Source: Bordetella genomosp. 9 (GTDB lineage Bacteria > Pseudomonadota > Gammaproteobacteria > Burkholderiales > Burkholderiaceae_B). From it: a stretch of 64,000 nucleotides of DNA. Made by a program: the position numbers and the translations under genes. Location: contig NZ_CP021109.1 of NCBI RefSeq assembly GCF_002119725.1, positions 3,658,001-3,722,000 of the forward strand, read 5' to 3'. Positions 1 to 9,132 of this stretch are shown piece by piece. How positions within the stretch are numbered: position 1 is the first letter of the stretch; every line of letters starts with the position of its first letter. Below the pieces are notes generated by a model. It was not told the DNA's origin and did not search any database. It was given only the letters and a program-made list of their open reading frames with translations.

Positions 1-512
1 GCACACTGTGGATCGAGCAGGACGACTTCCGCGAAGATCCTCCCAAGAAGTATTTCAGGCTTTTCCCCGGCAACCTGGTGCGCCTGAAATACGGCTATGT
101 CGTTCGCTGCACGGGCTGCGTCAAGGACGAACAGGGCAACGTCGTGGAAGTCCACGCCGAATACCTGCCCGAAACCAAAAGCGGCACGCCCGGTGCGGAC
201 AGCGTGAAGGTCAAGGGCAACATCACCTGGGTCAGCGCGGCGCACGCCGTCGGCGCCACAATACACCTGTACGACCGCCTGTTCGCCGACCCGCATCCGG
301 ACGCCGGCGACAAGGACTTCATCGCTGCGCTCAATCCCGATTCGCGCCGCACCGTGCAGGCGTGGCTGGAACCGAATATCGAGCTGAAGACGGGCGTGAC
401 CTGGCAGTTCGAGCGGCTGGGCTATTTCACGTTGGACAGCGTCACCTCGACGCCCGACACGCCGATTCTGAACCGAGTGGTGACGTTGAAGGACTCCTGG
501 ACGCAGGGGTGA
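1..512 (+). CDS. glnS: glutamine--tRNA ligase, C-terminal part (gene enters from the left edge)
   Basis: This is the last 169 residues of a class I aminoacyl-tRNA synthetase, read in the frame that begins at base 3; the start lies outside the window. The stretch matches the C-terminal anticodon-binding beta-barrel of GlnRS: a segment WVSAAHA followed by LYDRLF, then FERLGYF, and near the end NRVVTLKDSW, all typical of bacterial GlnRS tails. The enzyme charges tRNA(Gln) in the cytosol. The stop is at 510-512. A GC-only hairpin with 7-base arms (522-528 and 542-548) follows but has no T tract. The next gene lies on the other strand, so this is the end of its transcript. Confidence 0.95.
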   Translation, partial: TLWIEQDDFREDPPKKYFRLFPGNLVRLKYGYVVRCTGCVKDEQGNVVEVHAEYLPETKSGTPGADSVKVKGNITWVSAAHAVGATIHLYDRLFADPHPDAGDKDFIAALNPDSRRTVQAWLEPNIELKTGVTWQFERLGYFTLDSVTSTPDTPILNRVVTLKDSWTQG

Positions 513-619
513 TCTGCAAGGGGCGGCGAGCGCCAGGCAGGCGCCGCCGATGCGGCGCCGTGATGCGGCCCCGGGAAGCAATGGACCGGCCGATACCCGA
601 GCCGGCCCATGTGCCGATA

Positions 620-982
620 TCAGGGCCGCCGGCGCGCCGGATCGGGGTCCAGGTCCACGGGCCCTTGTGCCGTATCGTCGGGCCGGTCCACCGGCGGCGT
701 GGCCACGTGACTCGAAGGCAGCAAGCCGCGTTTCTCGGCATCATCCACCGGCTTGGGCTGATCGGGAGCCAGAACCCCCGTATCGGGACGGCGCCTCGCC
801 GATGCGGCTGCGGACGCCACCGGCACGGCATCGTCGCCGGGCTTGCGATTGGGATCGTCGTGAAGATTTCCGTCAGGCAGTGCGCCGCCCTCCGGGTCAT
901 AGCCCTTTTCCAGCGCGCGCAGATCTTCCTCTTCCTGACCGCTCAATCCGGCGGGACGCTGCGGCGTATCGCGATTCGACAT
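620..982 (-). CDS. small hydrophilic hypothetical protein (120 aa)
   Basis: I do not recognise a domain. The protein is highly charged and rich in Asp, Pro and Arg, with no signal peptide or membrane segment. It starts MSNRDTPQRP and has an acidic first half and several Pro-Asp-rich stretches, so it is probably largely disordered. The start at 982 is chosen because an AGGAG-type ribosome-binding site lies seven bases upstream on the minus strand; the longer upstream reading frame has no such site. It converges on glnS. Competing long frames on the plus strand here lack a ribosome-binding site. The gene is probably real but its function is unknown. Confidence 0.6.
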   Translation of the reverse strand: MSNRDTPQRPAGLSGQEEEDLRALEKGYDPEGGALPDGNLHDDPNRKPGDDAVPVASAAASARRRPDTGVLAPDQPKPVDDAEKRGLLPSSHVATPPVDRPDDTAQGPVDLDPDPARRRP

Positions 983-1210
983 GAGATGGCTCCTTCTCGC
1001 TGAAACAGACAAAGCGTCGTGCAAGGGGTGTGCCCGTGGCCCCATGGCGCAACGCCGAATTTGCCGTGGACGATAATGCCGCCGGCGCACAGAGCGCCGA
1101 TGCGAAACCGGTGCTTCCTGCAGCGAGCCGGGGCGTGTTGGCACTGAGATCGCCGTCCCCAGGCTTTGGGCCTGCGTCCGCACGCAGCGCCCGCCCCACA
1201 GGAGAAATAT

Positions 1211-2158
1211 ATGGCGTGGATGCCCGGCGATCCGTGGGTATGGCTAAGCTTGCTCCTGGCTGTACCCGCAACCCTGTCGCCCCTGACCCGCCGCCTCGGC
1301 ATGGGTTTGCTGGCCACGGCCATGGCCGTGGCGGCGATCGGCGGCGCGCGCGCGCCCGGGACCGGACCAGAAACTTATGGCACGTTGACGCTACCGGCCG
1401 CCGCGACGCTGCTCCTTTTGATCCTGGCGGCGTGTGCCGTGTCCCGCCGTGGCGTCCTGGCGAAATTTGCCGGTCATGCAATCTTCGTTGCGCTGGCGAT
1501 TGCGCTATGCCTGCATTTGGCGCCCGGATTCCATAACGCTCCGATGCCGGGTGGCCGCTTGACGTCCGATGCCGTCCCCTACGCGTGGTATTTGAACCTG
1601 GATAAACCCCTGGTCGGATTCTGGCTGGTGCTCGTCTTGCCCTGGATACATCCGCCGCGATCCGCTTCCACCGTTCTGGCATGGGGCGCCGCCGCCTGGA
1701 TCGGAACGAGCGCCGTTTGCCTGGCCGTCGCCACGGCCTTCGGGATGGTTGCATGGGCGCCGAAGTGGCCCATGGGCAACGGCGCCTGGGTTGCGCTATG
1801 GCTGCTGAATAATCTGTTGCTCGTGACCTTTGCCGAAGAGGCCCTGTTTCGCGGCTACGTCCAGGGCGGTTTGTCACGGCTGCTTGCCGGACGCCGCCAC
1901 GGCGACCGGCTGGCGCTTTGCCTCTCCGCAGCGCTCTTTGGGACGGCCCATATCGGCGGCGGCTGGCAATGGATGGTTTTGGCCGGGATCGCGGGCATCG
2001 GATACGGAGTGGCGTACCGCCGCGGCGGCTTGTACGCGGCCATGCTGGCGCATTTTGGACTGAACGCCGTGCATCTGCTCCTGTTCACTTACCCGATGCG
2101 CGACACCGTCCTGCCGGAAGCCCGCCTGGCGACGACATTCCTGGGCCTGATTCCGTAA
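1211..2158 (+). CDS. CPBP-family intramembrane metalloprotease (315 aa)
   Basis: A membrane protein with about eight hydrophobic segments and the signature of the CPBP (CAAX prenyl protease / bacteriocin-processing, Abi) family. The EExxxR motif is at residues 209-214 (EEALFR), followed by FGTAHIGG with the metal-ligand His at about 247 and a third motif HFGLN at about 281-285. Family members are glutamic-type intramembrane proteases; the substrate here cannot be inferred. The start at 1211 has GGAGA seven bases upstream, so the longer frame from 1166 is not needed. It stands alone, 170 bases before minC, with a long GC-palindrome (2245-2270) between them. Confidence 0.85.
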   Translation: MAWMPGDPWVWLSLLLAVPATLSPLTRRLGMGLLATAMAVAAIGGARAPGTGPETYGTLTLPAAATLLLLILAACAVSRRGVLAKFAGHAIFVALAIALCLHLAPGFHNAPMPGGRLTSDAVPYAWYLNLDKPLVGFWLVLVLPWIHPPRSASTVLAWGAAAWIGTSAVCLAVATAFGMVAWAPKWPMGNGAWVALWLLNNLLLVTFAEEALFRGYVQGGLSRLLAGRRHGDRLALCLSAALFGTAHIGGGWQWMVLAGIAGIGYGVAYRRGGLYAAMLAHFGLNAVHLLLFTYPMRDTVLPEARLATTFLGLIP

Positions 2159-2332
2159 GCGTCCGCGTCCGCATGGCCGGGCGCGGGCCGCCCCGAACCG
2201 GGGCGCTGCCGCGTCACCGCGGTCGGCCGCCGCCCGAACGGACGGAGGGCACCGGCGCGCCGGCGCCCTCGCTCGGTTATCATCCCCGACGTTCCCCCAA
2301 CCGGGGCGCCGCCCCGGCCCATTGCTGTCAAG

Positions 2333-3265
2333 ATGAACACCGATTCCCTCGCCCTGGACTTCAAGAGCGCCACGCTCTATGCCGTACGCGTCGTGCTCCA
2401 TAGCGCCGATACCGGGCGCCTCGTCGCCGCCCTGAACAAACGGATGGCCGATGCGGGCAGCTTCTTCGAAAACGAGCCCGTCGTCATCGACGCCACGCGT
2501 GTGGAAGGCGTGGTGGACTGGGCTGCGCTGCTGGAAGCGCTGCGCGGGCACAACCTGCCGCCCATCGGCGTCGCGGCCGATGGCGAAAACCTGGCGGCGG
2601 CCCGCGCCGCGGGTTTGACGCCAGTCGAACTGTCCACGCCCGTGGCGCGGCCGGCCCCCGCGGCGGACGCTGGCGGCGCCCCGCCGCCAATGCCCACGCA
2701 ACCGGCGGCGGGGCTCACGACCGCACCCGCCCCTGAGGGCGGCGCCGAAAACGCCGGCCCCGATGATGCCGGGCAGGCTCAGGCCACCGAAACTCCGGGG
2801 ACTTCCGCATCCCCCACGACCGCCCGATCGCAAAGCGGCGCGCCGGCGGCATCCCGCGAACCCCTTCCAAACCGCGAGGCGCGGGAAACCACCTCGGCGC
2901 CCGCCCCGACCCCGGCCGATCCCAGGTCGTCGTCGGCGCTCGTCATCAGCCGGCCGCTGCGTTCCGGGCAGCGCGTCTACGCCCGCCATACCGACCTGGT
3001 CGTCATCGGCATGGTGAGCCCCGGCGCGGAAGTCATCGCCGACGGCAACGTCCACGTCTACGGCCCGCTGCGCGGCAAGGCCATGGCGGGTGCGCGCGGG
3101 GACACGTCGGCCCGCATCTTCACCACGCACCTGGATGCCGAACTCCTGGCGGTGGCCGGCGTATACCGGGTGGTGGAAGACAAGCTGGACGCCATGCTGC
3201 ACGGGCAGCCCGCGCTTGTGCGCCTGGATGGCGACACATTGAGGATCGAAGCGTTGAAGGGGTGA
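2333..3265 (+). CDS. minC: septum site-determining protein MinC (310 aa)
   Basis: MinC inhibits FtsZ polymerisation near the poles and is recruited to the membrane by MinD. The N-terminal MinC domain occupies roughly residues 1-100 (opens [15 protein letters not shown]). The C-terminal beta-helix that binds MinD begins at the [18 protein letters not shown] segment and includes [17 protein letters not shown], the best conserved block of the family. Between them is an unusually long Ala/Pro/Gly-rich linker of about 100 residues, which makes the protein longer than the roughly 230-residue E. coli form. It is first in minC-minD-minE, but a 113-base gap with a terminator-like hairpin separates it from minD. 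Confidence 0.97.
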   Translation: MNTDSLALDFKSATLYAVRVVLHSADTGRLVAALNKRMADAGSFFENEPVVIDATRVEGVVDWAALLEALRGHNLPPIGVAADGENLAAARAAGLTPVELSTPVARPAPAADAGGAPPPMPTQPAAGLTTAPAPEGGAENAGPDDAGQAQATETPGTSASPTTARSQSGAPAASREPLPNREARETTSAPAPTPADPRSSSALVISRPLRSGQRVYARHTDLVVIGMVSPGAEVIADGNVHVYGPLRGKAMAGARGDTSARIFTTHLDAELLAVAGVYRVVEDKLDAMLHGQPALVRLDGDTLRIEALKG

Positions 3266-3298
3266 CCACCCCGCACGACTTCGTGACCAACGGTTGCC

Positions 3299-3337
3299 AA
3301 CGCCGTTGAAGAAGCGCTAAGCGCGGCGTTTTGCTTT
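3299..3337 (+). terminator. hairpin between minC and minD with short T-rich tail
   Basis: The arms AACGCCG (3299-3305) and CGGCGTT (3324-3330) pair around an inner palindrome GCGCTAAGCGC and are followed by TTGCTTT. This resembles a weak intrinsic terminator or attenuator after minC, and would leave minD-minE partly dependent on a promoter in the following 40 bases. Confidence 0.4.
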
Positions 3338-3378
3338 ACGATACTGCGATTTATTCAGAACAAAAGGGTTCTACAGAC

Positions 3379-4194
3379 ATGACGCGTATTGTTGTGGTCA
3401 CTTCCGGCAAGGGCGGAGTGGGCAAGACGACGACCAGCGCCAGTTTTTCTTCCGGCCTCGCGATGCGCGGGCACAAAACCGCTGTAATCGACTTCGACGT
3501 GGGCCTGCGCAACCTGGACTTGATCATGGGATGCGAACGCCGCGTGGTATATGACTTCGTCAATGTCATCCAGGGCGAAGCTTCGCTCAAGCAAGCGCTC
3601 ATCAAGGACAAACAGCTGGAAAACCTGTTCGTTCTTCCCGCCTCGCAGACGCGCGACAAAGATGCGCTGACGCAGGAAGGCGTGGGCAAGGTCATGGAAG
3701 AACTCAAGGAAATGGGCTTCGAGTACATCGTCTGCGATTCGCCGGCGGGTATCGAAACGGGCGCGCTGATGGCGGCTTATTACGCCGATGACGCGCTGGT
3801 GGTCACCAACCCGGAAGTCTCGTCGGTGCGCGACTCCGATCGCATCCTGGGGATCCTGGCGGCGAAATCCAAGCGTGCGGTCCAGGGCGAAGAACCGGTC
3901 AAGGAATATCTGCTCCTGACCCGCTACAACCCCAAGCGCGTTTCGGAAGGCGAAATGCTTTCCCTCACGGATATCGAGGACATCCTGCGCATCAAGCTGA
4001 TCGGCGTGATTCCCGAATCCGAAGCCGTGCTGCAGGCGTCGAACCAGGGCCTGCCGGCAATTCACCTGAAAGACAGCGATGTCTCGGAAGCCTACAAGGA
4101 TGTGGTGGCCCGCTATCTGGGCGAGGAGCGTTCGCTGCGCTTCACCGACTATGCGAAGCCCAATTTCCTGAAACGCATATTCGGAGGCAAGTAA
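3379..4194 (+). CDS. minD: septum site-determining ATPase MinD (271 aa)
   Basis: A ParA/MinD-type membrane-associated ATPase that carries MinC to the membrane and oscillates with MinE. The deviant Walker A motif GKGGVGKTT is at residues 10-18, the switch I region DFDVGLRNLD at about 38-47, and the second conserved acidic motif in VCDSPAGIE at about 120. The C-terminal end (FLKRIFGGK) is the amphipathic membrane-targeting helix. Length matches the family. The start at 3379 is set by the family N-terminus MTRIVVVTSGKGG; the longer frame would add 16 unrelated residues. minE follows three bases after the stop. Confidence 0.98.
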   Translation: MTRIVVVTSGKGGVGKTTTSASFSSGLAMRGHKTAVIDFDVGLRNLDLIMGCERRVVYDFVNVIQGEASLKQALIKDKQLENLFVLPASQTRDKDALTQEGVGKVMEELKEMGFEYIVCDSPAGIETGALMAAYYADDALVVTNPEVSSVRDSDRILGILAAKSKRAVQGEEPVKEYLLLTRYNPKRVSEGEMLSLTDIEDILRIKLIGVIPESEAVLQASNQGLPAIHLKDSDVSEAYKDVVARYLGEERSLRFTDYAKPNFLKRIFGGK

Positions 4195-4197
4195 CCG

Positions 4198-4452
4198 ATG
4201 TCGCTTTTGTCTTTCCTGCTCGGTCAGAAGAAGTCCTCCGCCAGCGTGGCCAAGGAGCGCCTTCAGATCATCCTTGCGCATGAACGCTCGGGGCGCGGCG
4301 ACTCGCCCGATTATCTGCCGCAACTGCAGCAGGAACTGATCGCCGTCATTTCCAAGTACGTGAACATCAATCCGGACGACATCAAGGTCAACCTGGAGCG
4401 GCAGGACACGCTGGAAATCCTCGAGGTCAAGATCGAGATGCCGCAAGCCTGA
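4198..4452 (+). CDS. minE: cell division topological specificity factor MinE (84 aa)
   Basis: MinE stimulates MinD ATPase and drives pole-to-pole oscillation. The N-terminal amphipathic membrane-binding segment [12 protein letters not shown] is followed by the MinD-contact strand ([16 protein letters not shown]) and the C-terminal topological-specificity domain ending [11 protein letters not shown]. Full family length. It is translationally coupled to minD with a three-base gap. The transcript ends in the rod-like hairpin at 4581-4671. Confidence 0.98.
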   Translation: MSLLSFLLGQKKSSASVAKERLQIILAHERSGRGDSPDYLPQLQQELIAVISKYVNINPDDIKVNLERQDTLEILEVKIEMPQA

Positions 4453-4580
4453 CGGCTTGCGCGTTCGCGCAACCGATTATCCCCGGCCGCCGCACATGGG
4501 CCGCCGGCCACGATGGATGGCCGCGGTCATGCGGCGGCCGGAATACTTTTGATACCTTGCGCGCAGTAGCGTCCGTCGAC

Positions 4581-4671
4581 AAAAAACCCGCCTCGCTGTG
4601 AACCGAACCGTCGAAGGCTGGATCTTTGTCCAACTTCGGGGCCGGTCCACTGCGCCAAGGCGGGTTTTTTT
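4581..4671. terminator. bidirectional terminator / rod-like structured RNA between minE and the convergent lipoprotein gene
   Basis: A perfect 13-base inverted repeat (4581-4593 AAAAAACCCGCCT with 4658-4670) is flanked by A6 on one side and T7 on the other, so it can end transcription in both directions. Inside the 64-base loop further complementary blocks stack: GTGAACCG (4598-4605) with CGGTCCAC, CGAAG with CTTCG, and TGGA with TCCA. The whole 91 bases can therefore fold as one imperfect rod. That is longer than a normal intrinsic terminator; a stable small RNA is an alternative reading. Confidence 0.7.
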
Positions 4672-4731
4672 ACCCCAAACGTCCGGTTCAGCACTGCGCG
4701 CCCAGCGGGCCGTTGCAGCGCCGAACCCGGC

Positions 4732-4953
4732 TTACCTGCCCACCTGGTTGCCGATGACGCCGCCGATGGCGGCGCCGCCGACCGTTCCCAGCACACCGCC
4801 GTTGGTGATCACGGCACCCGCAACGCCGCCAATACCGGCGCCCGTCACCGTGGCCTTCTGACGATGGCTCATGCTGTCCCAGGTGGAACAACCTGCCGCC
4901 GACAAGGCGAGCATGCAAACCGCGCAAAACTTGGACAAGGATTTGATTTTCAT
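4732..4953 (-). CDS. small outer-membrane lipoprotein with glycine-zipper (OsmB-like, 73 aa)
   Basis: The N-terminus is a lipoprotein signal (MKIKSLSKFCAVCMLAL) with the lipobox LSAAGC, so the mature protein would start at Cys22. The remainder is a glycine zipper: TGAGIGGVAGAVITNGG followed by VGGAAIGGVIGNQVG, alternating small residues that form a packed transmembrane hairpin. This matches the glycine-zipper 2TM / OsmB-type lipoproteins, which are envelope proteins often induced by osmotic or stationary-phase stress. GGAGG lies eight bases upstream of the start. The gene converges on minE and shares the terminator with it. Confidence 0.85.
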   Translation of the reverse strand: MKIKSLSKFCAVCMLALSAAGCSTWDSMSHRQKATVTGAGIGGVAGAVITNGGVLGTVGGAAIGGVIGNQVGR

Positions 4954-5160
4954 GATTGATTCCTCCAGACATCGAAGGCGCGGCGGTGCACCCTACTTGC
5001 GTTCGCAACCCGCCTTCGGCGATGCCGTCGTGGACGACATGCTCAGCATCGCAAATGCCGGGCCCAAGCACTGTGAACATTGCCCAACAGTTGTGTCCAG
5101 ATATACCAACCTCGCCCAGCCCCAAGCTATCCATCCGCGACGCCGCCCACAACAGGCGCC
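4954..5160. other. non-coding stretch upstream of the glycine-zipper lipoprotein gene
   Basis: About 200 bases with no convincing gene. It should hold the promoter of the lipoprotein gene on the minus strand, but I see no clear -35/-10 pair. The dispersed repeats begin to its right. Confidence 0.4.
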
Positions 5161-5366
5161 CCCGACCGCAGACGCCGCGGATCCGGCTCCGCCAGTCCGC
5201 CAGCGTCGCCCCCTCGAGGGAGAAGCGCGAAGCGCTTCGGCGGTGAGCGCCCCCGACCTCACCCATGAAAACAGGTGCCCCACGACCAGGGACGCCGCGG
5301 ATCCGGCTTCGCCGGTCCGCTGGCGTCGCCCCCTTGAGGGGGAGCGCGCAGCGCTTCGGGGGTGGG
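5161..5366. repeat. two copies of a dispersed palindromic intergenic repeat, abutting the ettA stop codon
   Basis: Two direct copies (about 5168-5256 and 5283-5366) share modules in the order GGATCCGGCTCCGCCGGTCC (hairpin), GCCCCCTCGAGGGGG (palindrome), AAGCGCGCAGCGCTT (palindrome) and a closing GGGGGTGGGC. The second copy ends exactly at the ettA stop codon. The same element recurs near 35 kb and 57 kb. It resembles REP/BIME-type elements and could act as a 3' mRNA stabiliser or terminator. Confidence 0.75.
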
Positions 5367-7040
5367 CTACTTCAACGGCTTATAGCGGAGCCGCTTCGGT
5401 TTTGCCCCTTCCTCGCCCAGGCGGCGGCGCTTGTCGGCTTCGTATTCCTGGTAGTTTCCATCGAAGAACACCACCTGCGAGTCACCCTCGAAAGCCAGGA
5501 TGTGCGTGGCGATACGGTCGAGGAACCAGCGGTCGTGGCTGATCACCATCACGCTCCCCGGGAACTCCAGCAAGGCGTCTTCCAGCGCACGCAGCGTTTC
5601 CACGTCCAGGTCGTTCGACGGCTCGTCCAGCAGCAGCACGTTGCCGCCGGCGATCAGCGTCTTGGCCAGATGCAGGCGGCCGCGTTCGCCGCCCGACAAC
5701 TGGCCGACGATCTTGTTCTGGTCTGCGCCCTTGAAGTTGAAGCGCCCCAGATAGGCGCGCGAAGGCATTTCGAATTTGCCGACGGTCAGCACGTCCGCGC
5801 CGTCCGCGATGGCGTCAAATACCGTCTTGTTGTCGGTGAGCGAATCGCGCGATTGGTCGACGTAGGCCAGCTTCACGGTCTGGCCCAGGGTGACCTTGCC
5901 GGCGTCCGGCTGTTCCCGGCCCGCGATCATGCGGAACAATGTCGATTTACCGGCGCCGTTCGGGCCGATGATGCCGACGATGGCGCCGGGCGGCACCTTG
6001 AAGCTGAGGTTGTCGATGAGCAGCCGGTCCCCGTAGGCCTTGCTGACGTTCTCGAACTCGATGACCTCATTGCCCAGGCGTTCGCCGACGGGAATGAAGA
6101 TTTCCTGGGTCTCGTTGCGCTTCTGATATTCGTAGGAAGACAGTTCCTCGAAGCGCGCCAGACGGGCCTTGGCCTTGGCCTGGCGGCCCTTCGGATTCTG
6201 CCGCACCCACTCCAGCTCTTTCTTGATGGTCTTCTGGCGCGCGGATTCGGACGCCTCTTCCTGCTTGAGCCGCGCCTCCTTCTGCTCGAGCCAAGAGCTG
6301 TAGTTGCCCTTCCATGGGATGCCGTGCCCGCGGTCCAGTTCCAGTATCCATTCCGCGGCGTTGTCCAGGAAGTAGCGGTCGTGTGTCACGCCCACCACGG
6401 TGCCGGGGAATTTCTGCAGGAACTGCTCCAGCCATTCCACGCTTTCCGCATCCAGGTGGTTGGTCGGTTCGTCCAGCAGCAGCATGTCGGGCTTGGACAA
6501 CAGCAGGCGGCACAACGCCACGCGGCGTTTTTCGCCGCCCGACAGATGTTCCACCTTGGCGTCCCACGGCGGCAGGCGCAGCGCGTCGGCGGCGATTTCC
6601 ATCTGGTGTTCGATATCGTCCGCGCCCGTTGTGGCCGCCGCGGCGATGATGGCTTCCAGTTCCGCCTGCTCGGCTGCCAGCTTGTCGAAATCGGCATCCG
6701 GTTCCGCGTACGCGGCATAGACCTCATCCAGGCGCTTGCGCGCCGCGACGACGGCGCCCAGACCTTCCTCGACGGCCTCGCGCACGGTGTGCGCCGGATT
6801 CAGCTGGGGCTCCTGCGGCAGATAACCGATATTCAGGCCGGGCATCGGGATCGCTTCGCCTTCGATGTCCTTGTCCACGCCCGCCATGATCTTGAGCAGA
6901 GTGGATTTGCCCGAGCCGTTCAAGCCCAGCACGCCGATCTTGGCGCCGGGGAAAAAGGAAAGCGAAATGTCGCGCAGGATCTGCCGCTTGGGCGGCACGA
7001 TCTTGCCGACGCGATTCATGGTGTAGACGTATTGAGCCAT
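5367..7040 (-). CDS. ettA: energy-dependent translational throttle protein EttA (557 aa)
   Basis: An ABC-F protein with two ATP-binding cassettes and no membrane domain; EttA binds the ribosomal E site and gates entry into elongation according to the ADP/ATP ratio. The N-terminus [13 protein letters not shown] and the segment [17 protein letters not shown] are diagnostic of EttA rather than Uup or YheS. The first Walker A is GLNGSGKST at about residue 39, the first signature [11 protein letters not shown], the second Walker [10 protein letters not shown] and the second signature [11 protein letters not shown]. The arm/linker region between domains is present. The start at 7040 matches the family; 73 extra upstream codons in frame are not. 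Length is as in E. coli (555). Confidence 0.97.
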   Translation of the reverse strand: MAQYVYTMNRVGKIVPPKRQILRDISLSFFPGAKIGVLGLNGSGKSTLLKIMAGVDKDIEGEAIPMPGLNIGYLPQEPQLNPAHTVREAVEEGLGAVVAARKRLDEVYAAYAEPDADFDKLAAEQAELEAIIAAAATTGADDIEHQMEIAADALRLPPWDAKVEHLSGGEKRRVALCRLLLSKPDMLLLDEPTNHLDAESVEWLEQFLQKFPGTVVGVTHDRYFLDNAAEWILELDRGHGIPWKGNYSSWLEQKEARLKQEEASESARQKTIKKELEWVRQNPKGRQAKAKARLARFEELSSYEYQKRNETQEIFIPVGERLGNEVIEFENVSKAYGDRLLIDNLSFKVPPGAIVGIIGPNGAGKSTLFRMIAGREQPDAGKVTLGQTVKLAYVDQSRDSLTDNKTVFDAIADGADVLTVGKFEMPSRAYLGRFNFKGADQNKIVGQLSGGERGRLHLAKTLIAGGNVLLLDEPSNDLDVETLRALEDALLEFPGSVMVISHDRWFLDRIATHILAFEGDSQVVFFDGNYQEYEADKRRRLGEEGAKPKRLRYKPLK

Positions 7041-7242
7041 TGGAAATTGCGGTGATGTCGATCGAACGGCGATTGTAGGCCGGCGCGGCCGGCACGGTGG
7101 TTGCATTTCTGTATTGCCTTGCCGTCGTGCGAAAAGCAGGGACGCCACTATGAACGATTCTCCTTTTCGCTCTCTTTCGATATTCTTACAGCTTTCAAGG
7201 CCACGTCCGAGGACATGGCCTCCAGCAGCAGCAGGAACCCTT

Positions 7243-7776
7243 ATGTCCGCCTCAGCCAATCCCCCCGAGTCCGTCGCACGCTTTCAAGCCGCAGAGCTTG
7301 ACATGCTGGCCAAGACAGCGGACGCGCTCAGCGCCTATCTGGGCAAACCCGTCCTGGCCGAAGTCGGCACGGCGGATGACGGCCTGGAATGGGTCACCTT
7401 CGGCATCCCGTTGGAAGAAGACGTGCCCGAAGGCGGCGAGCACGAGGCCCTGCGCGTGCAAATGGGCGGGCCGAATGCGCGACTGCTCGGCAGCCGCGGC
7501 GGCTTGACGGGCACCGACGAAGAAGCCTACGACTGCCTGTATCTCTGGGCCATACAGATCACGCTGGCCGAAGGCGAGCGCTTCGTGAAACTGGACCAGG
7601 ACGGCGAAGAATCGGCGTGGTCGGACAGCCTTGCCGACGTCCTGCCCTTCGCGCTTTCCGATGAAGACCTTGCCATCCTCGGCGCGGACGATGACGATGA
7701 CGACGACGAGGATGACGACGACGAAGACGATGCGGCCTTCGGCGTCCGGCCCGACGATACGCCACACCGCCACTAG
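7243..7776 (+). CDS. hypothetical acidic protein with Asp-rich C-terminal tail (177 aa)
   Basis: I do not recognise the family. Residues about 1-140 look like a compact soluble domain, with [13 protein letters not shown] and [17 protein letters not shown] as its most structured parts. Residues about 145-170 are an almost uninterrupted run of Asp and Glu ([15 protein letters not shown]). There is no signal peptide or membrane segment. The start at 7243 has AGGAA nearby; the frame is open further upstream but without support. The promoter region is shared with ettA, which is divergent. An acidic tail of this kind could bind metal or basic proteins, but nothing in the context decides it. Confidence 0.65.
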   Translation: MSASANPPESVARFQAAELDMLAKTADALSAYLGKPVLAEVGTADDGLEWVTFGIPLEEDVPEGGEHEALRVQMGGPNARLLGSRGGLTGTDEEAYDCLYLWAIQITLAEGERFVKLDQDGEESAWSDSLADVLPFALSDEDLAILGADDDDDDDEDDDDEDDAAFGVRPDDTPHRH

Positions 7777-7934
7777 CAGGGCGTCATCGTTGGCGGGCGC
7801 AAAGGCGGCCGGCACGCATCGCCTTCGGTCGCGGGGTCTCCCGCATCCGCCCACGAGCCACGCAGCCATGGTTCAATAGCGCCGTTTTTCAGGGCCCGGG
7901 CGGTCGCCGGCGCCCATGTTCCGTTGGAGCCCTC

Positions 7935-9095
7935 ATGCCGTTGAAACTTGCCCGCGCAGCGTCGTTGCTGCTGGCCGCCTGCCTCGCCGTGCCCGCTTTC
8001 GCGCAGATGAAGGTTGGCGTTATCACATCGTCCACCGGTCCCACCGCCCTGGTGGGCATCCCGCAGAAAAACACCGTGCCGCTGCTGCCGGCGCGTATCG
8101 GCGACATTTCGGTTGAATACGTGGTGCTGGATGACGGCAGCGACACGAGCCAAACGGTGACGGCGGTTCGCAAGCTGATCGGCGAAGCGCAGGTCGACGC
8201 CATCATCGGGCCGCCCGGATCGCCAAACACCCTGGCCATCCTGCCGTTCGTCGCGGAAGCGGGCGTGCCGCTGCTGGCGCCGGTGGGCACGGCGGCCGCC
8301 GTGCTGCCCATGGACCCGCAAAAGAAATGGGTGTTCAAAACGACGCAGAACGACGACATCATCGCGCGGGCGCTGGCCGACCACATGGCCCGCAGCGGCA
8401 TCAAGACGGTGGGGTTCATCGGCCTGAACGACCCGTATGGAGAAAACTGGCACAAGGTCTTTTCCGCGCTGGCGGCCGAGCGCCATATCGCGATCGTGGC
8501 GGACGAACGCTATGTCCGCACGGACAGCTCTGTCACCGGCCAGGCGTTGCGGCTGCTGGGGGCGCGCCCGGACGCCGTGCTCGTCGCCGCGCCAGGCGGC
8601 GCCAGCGTGCTTCCCGAGACGACGCTGGCCGACCTGGGCTACACCGGCCGCTTCTACCAGACCCATGGCGCGGCCCTGCCCGATTTCCTCAAGCTGGGCG
8701 GCAAGAAAGTCGAAGGCACGATTCTGGCCGCGAGCCTGATGCTGGTGCTCGACGAGATCCCCGACAGCAATCCGTCCAAGCCGGTCGCCGCGCGCTACAT
8801 CGACGCCTACCGCCAGCGCTACGGGTCGGCGCCGGCCACCTTCGGCGCGAACGTGTACGACGCCGGCCTGCTGCTGGAACGCGCGGTCCCCGTGGCGGAG
8901 AAGTCGGGCAAGCCCGGTACGCCAGCCTTCCGCGCGGCGCTGCGCGATGCGCTGGAAGGCACGCGCGAACTGGTCGGCACGCAAGGCGTTTACAACATGA
9001 CGCCGCAGGATCACAGCGGGTTCGACGAGCGGGGACGCGAGCTGATCACGGTCAAGGACGGCAAATGGACGCTGCTCAAGACCGCGCGTCCGTGA
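7935..9095 (+). CDS. periplasmic substrate-binding protein, branched-chain amino acid (LivK) type (386 aa)
   Basis: A type I periplasmic binding protein for an ABC importer of the hydrophobic amino acid family. Signal peptide [20 protein letters not shown] with a cleavage site after AFA. The mature protein opens [17 protein letters not shown], the usual first strand and ligand loop, and carries [15 protein letters not shown] and [12 protein letters not shown], typical of LivJ/AmiC-like proteins. It is the first gene of a three-gene operon with a livH-type permease and a fused livM-livG gene. The ligand is not predictable; related proteins bind amino acids, amides or aromatic acids. Confidence 0.9.
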   Translation: MPLKLARAASLLLAACLAVPAFAQMKVGVITSSTGPTALVGIPQKNTVPLLPARIGDISVEYVVLDDGSDTSQTVTAVRKLIGEAQVDAIIGPPGSPNTLAILPFVAEAGVPLLAPVGTAAAVLPMDPQKKWVFKTTQNDDIIARALADHMARSGIKTVGFIGLNDPYGENWHKVFSALAAERHIAIVADERYVRTDSSVTGQALRLLGARPDAVLVAAPGGASVLPETTLADLGYTGRFYQTHGAALPDFLKLGGKKVEGTILAASLMLVLDEIPDSNPSKPVAARYIDAYRQRYGSAPATFGANVYDAGLLLERAVPVAEKSGKPGTPAFRAALRDALEGTRELVGTQGVYNMTPQDHSGFDERGRELITVKDGKWTLLKTARP

Positions 9096-9132
9096 TGCAC
9101 CGCCGCCGACGCAACGCCCGGGAGGCCGCCGC

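Noticed and set aside
8..1003. 331-residue plus-strand frame over the glnS end and the next gene
   Set aside because: GlnRS residues are clearly read in the frame from base 3, and the later part is antisense to a frame with a ribosome-binding site.
5265..7055. 596-residue open frame on the plus strand across ettA
   Set aside because: It is the antisense shadow of ettA: composition is His/Gln/Arg-rich low complexity, there is no ribosome-binding site, and the other strand encodes a full EttA.
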